25,755 bases of DNA, from NCBI GenBank assembly GCA_038063195.1, contig JBBTVO010000032.1, forward strand, positions 1 through 25,755, given 5' to 3'. This document shows positions 21,479 through 25,755 of the stretch, in pieces. The stretch comes from JBBTVO01 sp038063195. GTDB taxonomy: Bacteria; Patescibacteriota; Microgenomatia; Levybacterales; UBA12049. Below the pieces are notes generated by a model, which made no database searches, was not told the origin of the DNA, and saw only the letters and a program-made list of their open reading frames with translations. The translations under genes and the position numbers were made by a program. How positions within the stretch are numbered: the first letter of the stretch is position 1; each line of letters starts with the position of its first letter.

Positions 21479-21807
21479 TATTGATAATACGAAAAAAAGC
21501 AACAAAAGAAGAAATTGATAAAATGTCTGAAGATTTCAACGGATATGTAAAAGTGGTAGTTGATATTGAGAGAGGAGTTTTGGCTGGTGGTGGAAAAAGA
21601 CATGTCGATGGAGAACAAACTTTGCTTACCTATGGATCAAGACAAGAAGATCTTTGGGGTGGCGGTTTAGATCTTGACAGTGGGGAAATTGACTATAATT
21701 CAATGATAAACGTCCGTCCTTCACAGCAAAATTTCAGCCGCGAAATTATGTCGCAAGACGTAAGAAGAGAATTTGATAAAATTGTCAAGAGACTACTAAT
21801 ATACTAG
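21475..21807 (+). CDS. DUF5674 family protein
   Basis: 110 residues matching the small DUF5674 family common in CPR genomes: VKVVVDIERGVLAGGGKRHVDGEQTLL, then GSRQEDLWGGGLD and SMINVRPSQQNFSREI, with the conserved IRPSQ-N-SR core, and a final helix REFDKIVKRLL. Function unknown. It is translationally coupled to topA by ATGA. Its last four codons and stop lie inside the 24-bp palindrome at 21794-21817, the TAG stop sitting at the centre of the symmetry. Confidence 0.85.
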   Translation: MILIIRKKATKEEIDKMSEDFNGYVKVVVDIERGVLAGGGKRHVDGEQTLLTYGSRQEDLWGGGLDLDSGEIDYNSMINVRPSQQNFSREIMSQDVRREFDKIVKRLLIY

Positions 21808-21817
21808 TATATTAGTA
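21794..21817. repeat. 24-bp perfect palindrome (copy 2)
   Basis: Half-site TACTAATATACT followed by its exact reverse complement, identical to 11089-11112. It covers the end of the DUF5674 gene and stops 9 nt before the next ATG. Confidence 0.85.
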
Positions 21818-21826
21818 ATAACAAAT

Positions 21827-22123
21827 ATGATTTCAAATAAGGATAAGGTATTGGATATTTCTGTAAACCTTGCGAGAGTAAGCGATTGGATTTTGACTCC
21901 AGAAAAGAAAAATCGAGTCGATCAGTTCATGGAAGAGACAAAGCAGTTTGTAGATGAGTTGTCAAAAGAAAACTTATCCGATCGTTTTAAGCCAACATTT
22001 GAACAATTTAAAAAAGAGTTTGTAAAATTATTGGACGAGCGATTAACTGCCGACAAAGAAGAGTGGGCAGAGAAGGCTCTTACTTGGGCAAATATTCTTC
22101 AGCACCGGTCAGGCCGTGCATGA
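21827..22123 (+). CDS. Unknown all-helical protein, 98 residues
   Basis: Predicted wholly helical and highly charged: KVLDISVNLARVSDWI, NRVDQFMEETKQFVDELSK, FKPTFEQFKKEFVKLLDER, EEWAEKALTWANILQHRS. No membrane span. Proteins of this type (about 90 residues, ending in WAEKxLTWANIL) recur in Microgenomates-like genomes but have no function known to me. The ATG is 19 nt after the DUF5674 stop, across the palindrome, so it may be the third gene of a topA operon or controlled by a protein bound there. No Shine-Dalgarno. Convergent with the following minus-strand gene, 3 nt between stops. Confidence 0.72.
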   Translation: MISNKDKVLDISVNLARVSDWILTPEKKNRVDQFMEETKQFVDELSKENLSDRFKPTFEQFKKEFVKLLDERLTADKEEWAEKALTWANILQHRSGRA

Positions 22124-22126
22124 AGT

Positions 22127-22945
22127 TTATTGGCTAGGGCATGGAGCAAATTCACAATTCGGTCCTTGTCTAGAGACGTACGATCCGTCCGGACAAATTT
22201 TGGCTTCTTCCGTACAAGCAACAGGTGTTGTATTCTGATCGGTAAATTTGAATGTGGAGAGAATTTGATCAATATGCTCGCGAATAGACAATCCGTATTG
22301 AGATAAAACAATCCAATAGAAATAATTTTTATATCTTTCAACTTTATAATATTCCAAGTCTGTAAGAGTTGCAGCTTCCGAAGCATTTCCGTCTGGCTTA
22401 ACTTGAGTGACTACTATTGATGCACCGCTTCTTCCAGTCTGTCTATCATAGTATTTCGAAATCGTCATATTGTCATTCTTAGCTACAAAGATTGAAAACC
22501 CCGATATATCATCTCCTTTTGAAAATTTAAACTCTAGTTCGTCGACGTCTTCACTATATAAGCCTAAAAAAACAGAAGCTCTTTTCTCCAGATTAATAGT
22601 ATATTCACTTGGATATTTAAAGCTTATGCTATATTCGGTATTTTCGTAGGTTTTCCATGTGGCGGTTTCGTCAACAGGGGTTGGTGTTGATGTGGGAGCG
22701 GGAGTCGGAGAGGGAGCAGGTTTTGTGAAGTTTGAATTTAACATGGCAAAAATTCCGCTCCCGATGGCAATTAAGATGACAACAAATGCGATTACGAATA
22801 ATAATTTGCTTGAAAGAAAAGGCGGCGGGGAAGAAGGTTGATTTGGTGCTGGAGATGGACTGACAGGCTGGGGAGGAGGAATAGGAGCAGGATTTTGATT
22901 TGCCGGCGGAGTTTGAGGTTGTGGAGTTTGGTTTTGGTTGTCCAT
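22127..22945 (-). CDS. Membrane-anchored extracellular protein, PsbP-like domain plus Cys motif
   Basis: 272 residues. The N-terminus is a Pro/Gln-rich, probably disordered cytoplasmic tail (1-45), then one membrane span (47-69) and a Pro/Thr/Ser linker. Outside is a beta domain that opens with YSISFKYPSEYTINLEKR and ends HIDQILSTFKF, like PsbP/DUF1795 or similar lipoprotein domains. The tail ACTEEAKICPDGSYVSRQGPNCEFAPCP has four Cys and matches a short motif widespread in CPR surface proteins. The frame runs 12 codons further upstream, but ATG 22945 has the same leader as its neighbour at 24416 (TTGCAA, 17 nt, CACAAT, 7 nt, ATG). Leader and N-terminus resemble the next gene, so the two are likely paralogous at their 5' ends. 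Confidence 0.75.
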   Translation of the reverse strand: MDNQNQTPQPQTPPANQNPAPIPPPQPVSPSPAPNQPSSPPPFLSSKLLFVIAFVVILIAIGSGIFAMLNSNFTKPAPSPTPAPTSTPTPVDETATWKTYENTEYSISFKYPSEYTINLEKRASVFLGLYSEDVDELEFKFSKGDDISGFSIFVAKNDNMTISKYYDRQTGRSGASIVVTQVKPDGNASEAATLTDLEYYKVERYKNYFYWIVLSQYGLSIREHIDQILSTFKFTDQNTTPVACTEEAKICPDGSYVSRQGPNCEFAPCPSQ

Positions 22946-22996
22946 TAAGAAGATTGTGGCAAGTTTATAAAACTTTTGCAAGGATTACGAGAAGGA
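22943..22996 (-). repeat. 54-bp repeat, copy 1: leader plus gene-end remnant
   Basis: 50 of 54 positions match 24414-24467 (offset 1471). It carries the promoter TTGCAA (22981-22976), 17-nt spacer, CACAAT (22958-22953), and the codons LVILAKVL with stop (22991-22965), a remnant of the end of the YdjM-like gene. Confidence 0.85.
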
Positions 22997-22997
22997 A

Positions 22998-24416
22998 TTA
23001 TTTTAAATACCAACCTAAAAAAGAAACATACGGATCATCGAATTGATCTATAAGTTGCGCTTTTTGCTCTCCCTTCTGTAGTTGGAAAAGGTCAGTGACA
23101 GCTGTTTTATCAACCGTTGGGTAATTTGCAGCAAAAAAGATTTTGTCTGCAAGAGGGTTATAAGTTAAAAACAAAAATAACGACTTTATTTCAGATGACG
23201 GTATGGAGCTAAGCTGTAGGATTTCGAAATCTCCAACTTTTATTGTTTTACCGCTTTCAATATCTAACTCCAGAATAACAAAGTTTGTCTGAGTACCATT
23301 TCTTCCCTGAATTAAAACTTTTTCAGAATCGGAAGAAAATATCGAAGGCCCGTCCCAGACAAGTTTATTTTCTAAATCTTCCGCCTCAATATCAGGCTCT
23401 TCGTGAAATTTAACACGGCTCAGATAGTTCGTGTCTAATTGACCAATGATTTCTCCTCCTGGGATTTTCTTAACCAGGTATTGTGAAAAATACTTATTAC
23501 CGTCAGGCGAGATTAAAATGGTCTTACTTAAGGAAGAGCCAGGTCCGGTTGATATGTCTGGAATGGTATCAATAATTTCCCCATTGGTAGGATTAAAAAC
23601 TGTTATCTCGGGTCTATCTATTGAAAATAATCCTGTTTGATTCCATAGAAGTCTGCCTCCTCCAATTCTTCGTGAAGGTGGATCTAATAACTTTAATTTT
23701 AACGTCCTACTAATTTGTCCGGTGTCTGTTTCATAAATTGAAATTGTCCGAGTTTGTTCCTGTAATTCTTTTTCTCGTTCGGCACTTATTTTTTTCCATT
23801 CTTCACTTTCAAATTCTAAATCTTCAAGCCCTTCTAGTAATTGATCATTCGTTCTTGTAACTGAAATTACTGCTATATGTTTACTATCGGGCGAAACAGC
23901 AAGTGATACGATTTTTTGACCATCTGGAGTTTTGAGAAACGGTTTGGGTGTTTTCGTTGAATCAATGCCCAAGCTATAGATGATATTTTCTTTTGGCGCC
24001 GAAGGTATTTTAGGAGATCCAACAAAAACCATTTGACCATCTTGTAGCAATTCACGAGGAACAAAAGTACCTTCATTTGAAGCTTTTAACCATGGAGGCA
24101 TGAAAGTTCTAATCTTACCGTCACCATCTTTTTCTAATTTTCCTTGTGAAGACAATTTTACCAAACCTTCCTTGGTGTATATCACCCCAACCCAGTCCTT
24201 TTTAACCTGTTTTGTTATTTCGGGAGTCGAAGAAGATTTTATGGTCTGAAAATAAATAAAGCCTGCAACGATTAATCCGACAACTAATGCCCCGATTAGT
24301 AGTACGATTTTGGTAGATAAAAATGATCTATTAGACGGTGGGGAAATAGAGGATTGGGTTGCATTATTGACTTGAGAAGAAGGAATATCTTGAGTAGGTG
24401 GGTTTTGCGGGTCCAT
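22998..24416 (-). CDS. Membrane-anchored extracellular beta-propeller protein
   Basis: 472 residues. A Pro/Ser/Gln-rich N-terminus (1-33) precedes a single membrane span (36-56). The outside part has repeated strands typical of TolB/WD40-like propellers: IVSLAVSPDSKHIAVISV, TILISPDGNKYFSQYL, PSIFSSDSEKVLIQG and LTYNPLADKIFFAANY. Only a few blades are clear. A Glu/Lys-rich segment (LEGLEDLEFESEEWKKISAEREKELQEQ) interrupts them. The frame extends upstream of 24416, but that start has the CACAAT leader shared with the next gene. FLS[ST]K before the span and the leader are shared with the gene at 22127. No enzyme motif; it may be a sensor or surface-binding protein. Confidence 0.75.
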   Translation of the reverse strand: MDPQNPPTQDIPSSQVNNATQSSISPPSNRSFLSTKIVLLIGALVVGLIVAGFIYFQTIKSSSTPEITKQVKKDWVGVIYTKEGLVKLSSQGKLEKDGDGKIRTFMPPWLKASNEGTFVPRELLQDGQMVFVGSPKIPSAPKENIIYSLGIDSTKTPKPFLKTPDGQKIVSLAVSPDSKHIAVISVTRTNDQLLEGLEDLEFESEEWKKISAEREKELQEQTRTISIYETDTGQISRTLKLKLLDPPSRRIGGGRLLWNQTGLFSIDRPEITVFNPTNGEIIDTIPDISTGPGSSLSKTILISPDGNKYFSQYLVKKIPGGEIIGQLDTNYLSRVKFHEEPDIEAEDLENKLVWDGPSIFSSDSEKVLIQGRNGTQTNFVILELDIESGKTIKVGDFEILQLSSIPSSEIKSLFLFLTYNPLADKIFFAANYPTVDKTAVTDLFQLQKGEQKAQLIDQFDDPYVSFLGWYLK

Positions 24417-24467
24417 TAACAAGATTGTGGCAAGTTTAGAACACTTTTGCAAGGATTACGAGGAGGG
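24414..24467 (-). repeat. 54-bp repeat, copy 2: leader and intact gene end
   Basis: Partner of 22943-22996. Here the gene end LVILAKVF and stop (24462-24436) is the true C-terminus of the YdjM-like protein, and it contains the -35 (TTGCAA 24452-24447) of the propeller gene; -10 is CACAAT at 24429-24424. Confidence 0.85.
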
Positions 24468-24876
24468 TGAGGATGGCGACTTGGTTAATAATTCCCCAAG
24501 GAGCTTTCATTTCGTTGTCAAATAATTTCTGGAATTTGTAGAAAATCTTGAAAGGTTTAATACCAAATAAATAGTAAGGAGCGGTGAGCCAGTCAAAAGC
24601 TTGTGCTGTGATTATCATTATGAAAACATAGACAAGACTTGTTTGCGGAAAAAGAAAAAAGATTATTAAGTATGAAATCCCAAAGCCGAAAAGTACATCA
24701 AAGACTGCTTGAAGAGCAATTGTCTGTTTAGTTTTATTTCCATTCGTTCCTTCATCCCAGTGAGGAAAAAGATCTGCAGCTATATGTGAAGCAAGAGCGA
24801 TAGGGATTGCGAGCGCAGGATTGCCTACTTTTGCCGCAATTACGGTCCCTATTATCGCGTGTCCAGTTGCTGTCAT
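24436..24876 (-). CDS. YdjM/LexA-binding-type inner-membrane metal-dependent hydrolase-like protein
   Basis: 146 residues, four to five membrane spans. The N-terminal motif TGHAIIG (H6) and SHIAADLFPHWDEG (H31, D35, H39, D41) match the membrane-bound hydrolase family of YdjM (PF04307 type), in which His and Asp residues are thought to bind a metal. Length is shorter than YdjM (about 196). The substrate is unknown. The start codon lies inside an 8-bp inverted repeat (24872-24898), and its final codons serve as the promoter region of the next gene on the minus strand. Confidence 0.7.
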   Translation of the reverse strand: MTATGHAIIGTVIAAKVGNPALAIPIALASHIAADLFPHWDEGTNGNKTKQTIALQAVFDVLFGFGISYLIIFFLFPQTSLVYVFIMIITAQAFDWLTAPYYLFGIKPFKIFYKFQKLFDNEMKAPWGIINQVAILTLLVILAKVF

Positions 24877-24948
24877 ACTTCGAATACCTCAGTATGACCT
24901 TGAGTTTGGGCTTCGACTGAGCTGCGCCGAATGTCTCGAAAGGTCATA
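24872..24948. repeat. Overlapping inverted repeats (REP-like) over the YdjM-like start
   Basis: GTCATACT (24872-24879) pairs with AGTATGAC (24891-24898). TATGACCTT (24893-24901) pairs with AAGGTCATA (24940-24948), enclosing TTCGA (24912-24916)/TCGAA (24936-24940) around CTGAGCTGCGCCGAATG. The two structures share an arm and exclude each other. The inner part resembles the TTCGACTGAGCTCAGCCGAA-type repeats of many genomes. Confidence 0.55.
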
Positions 24949-24953
24949 GTTTG

Positions 24954-24986
24954 GTATTGTGTATCAAGTATAAAGTATTAAGTATC
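24954..24986. repeat. GTATAAAGTATTAAGTAT word tract
   Basis: Near-repeats of GTATCAAGTATAAAGTATTAAGTATC between the YdjM-like gene and the last gene. Confidence 0.5.
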
Positions 24987-24996
24987 TTACATCAAC

Positions 24997-25026
24997 TTGA
25001 CAAGACTGAAAATTTCTGACTATTAT
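24997..25026 (+). promoter_or_regulatory. Promoter of the last gene
   Basis: TTGACA (24997-25002), 18-nt spacer, TATTAT (25021-25026), 6 nt to the GTG at 25033. Leaderless type. Confidence 0.68.
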
Positions 25027-25032
25027 AGTAGT

Positions 25033-25755
25033 GTGACTGGGAAAATAATAGTTAGAACGAGTATAAGTATATTAGTACTATTTCTTCTTATTTGGTTGGT
25101 TTCGCAACCCGTATACGCACGTCACAGACGAGTCTTGGGAGTTTCTACCGAGTCAGCTGCTCCTCAAATTCCCCCGACAGCAGAAGGTCCAGGCTTGATT
25201 CTTCCGGACAGTCCATTCTTTTTCTTAGATCAAATTAAACAGGCAGCGCGTTTATTTCTTGCATTTAACCCTGAGGCAAAAGCGAAAATTCATAATGCTG
25301 TTGCGGGTGAGAGATTGGCTGAGCTTCGAATCATGCTTGCCCGCCAAAATAGCGACGGGATAGAAACTGCCCTTGAGGGAATCTCTGATAACTTACAAGA
25401 AGCCGCAGATAATCTAAGCGATGCCCAGCTTAGCGGAAGGGATATAGCAGAAGTTGCAAGAGAAATAAATAATGATATTAAAAGAAGACAGGAGTCTCTT
25501 GATATCTTAGAAAGTCAGACCGATGGAGAATTAGAATTGATGGTTTCAGCGGCTCAGGCATCTATTTTGCAGTCAAAAATAGAAGTGGAGGACGGTTTGC
25601 CCGATGATGAGCTTGAAAATGAGATCCGCGATGATCTAGACAGAGAAGTTGAGAGGCGAGTGCATGATGCTACGGATTCAGCCGAAGAGCTTGAGGATGA
25701 TTTGGATGAGCTAGAAAATGAAGCGAGTAAAGCAGCGCAGAAATCACTTAAAAGA
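25033..25755 (+). CDS. Exported helical protein, DUF5667-like (truncated by window end)
   Basis: 241 codons with no stop before the window ends. The GTG start 6 nt behind a strong promoter gives a signal peptide: basic VTGKIIVRTS, hydrophobic ISILVLFLLIWLVSQPVYA, then a cut after VYA. The mature part opens with PDSPFFFLDQIKQAARLFLAFNPEAKAKIHNAVAGERLAEL, the pattern of DUF5667 domains (long helices with LxP and AERLAE motifs), followed by very long acidic helices (ISDNLQEAADNLSDAQLSG, DDELENEIRDDLDREVERRVHDATDSAEELEDDLDEL). Similar proteins are common in CPR genomes and Actinobacteria; the role is unknown, perhaps envelope-associated. Confidence 0.7.
   Translation, partial: MTGKIIVRTSISILVLFLLIWLVSQPVYARHRRVLGVSTESAAPQIPPTAEGPGLILPDSPFFFLDQIKQAARLFLAFNPEAKAKIHNAVAGERLAELRIMLARQNSDGIETALEGISDNLQEAADNLSDAQLSGRDIAEVAREINNDIKRRQESLDILESQTDGELELMVSAAQASILQSKIEVEDGLPDDELENEIRDDLDREVERRVHDATDSAEELEDDLDELENEASKAAQKSLKR

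Noticed and set aside
25066..25077. Half of the 24-bp palindrome (AGTATATTAGTA)
   Set aside because: It lies in the signal-peptide codons of the last gene, without its partner arm; likely chance in AT-rich DNA.

Overview
The window looks like a chromosomal segment from a small-genome bacterium of the candidate phyla radiation (Patescibacteria), most likely Microgenomates-like. This is inferred from the gene content (DUF5674, a four-helix-bundle protein, a GIY-YIG single-domain protein, an O-antigen ligase with TPRs, Pro-rich membrane-anchored proteins, a DUF5667-like protein), from tiny intergenic gaps, and from word-like low-complexity intergenic tracts. No marker gene settles the lineage. 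TGA works as a stop codon (fmt/upstream and topA/downstream ATGA overlaps), so this is not a UGA-recoding lineage.

Layout. 1-193: tRNA-Trp followed by strong, partly exclusive hairpins. 194-3025: GIY-YIG protein, FAD oxidoreductase plus NMN-adenylyltransferase-like pair, VOC protein, coiled-coil protein. 3028-4303 (minus): phosphoglycerate mutase and a membrane site-2 protease. 4408-4680: ribosomal protein L28. 4760-7112 (minus): peptide deformylase, a protein-kinase-fold protein and methionyl-tRNA formyltransferase, so the enzymes that add and remove the N-formyl group sit together around an uncharacterised kinase-like protein. 7153-10994 (minus): a Tat-like exported protein, an O-antigen ligase/TPR fusion and an unknown soluble protein. 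11087-11673: RHH/ParE-type toxin-antitoxin pair. 11787-16355: the rod-shape cluster mreB, mreC, mreD and PBP2 (no rodA in the window). 16415-21807: four-helix-bundle protein, then dprA and topA, split by a BrnT/BrnA-like toxin-antitoxin pair, an unknown gene and a 53-residue AbrB/MazE-like protein; then DUF5674. 21827-24876: an unknown helical protein and three minus-strand envelope genes. 25033-end: a truncated exported helical protein.

Three observations stand out. First, the 3' ends of three genes are repeated downstream of inserted material: dprA (80 nt, a toxin-antitoxin pair between the copies), mreB (last eight codons plus stop, a 222-bp non-coding block between) and the YdjM-like gene (54 nt including a promoter, a whole gene between). 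In dprA and mreB the differences between copies are almost all synonymous, which suggests import from relatives rather than decay of a local copy. Second, low-complexity tracts of intergenic type have entered mreB, topA and dprA in frame; mreB and topA share an identical 24-nt stretch in the same reading frame. Third, many genes have a good -10 box only 6-8 nt before the start codon, implying leaderless mRNAs, while others (the VOC gene) have a classical leader with a strong Shine-Dalgarno. A 24-bp perfect palindrome also occurs twice.
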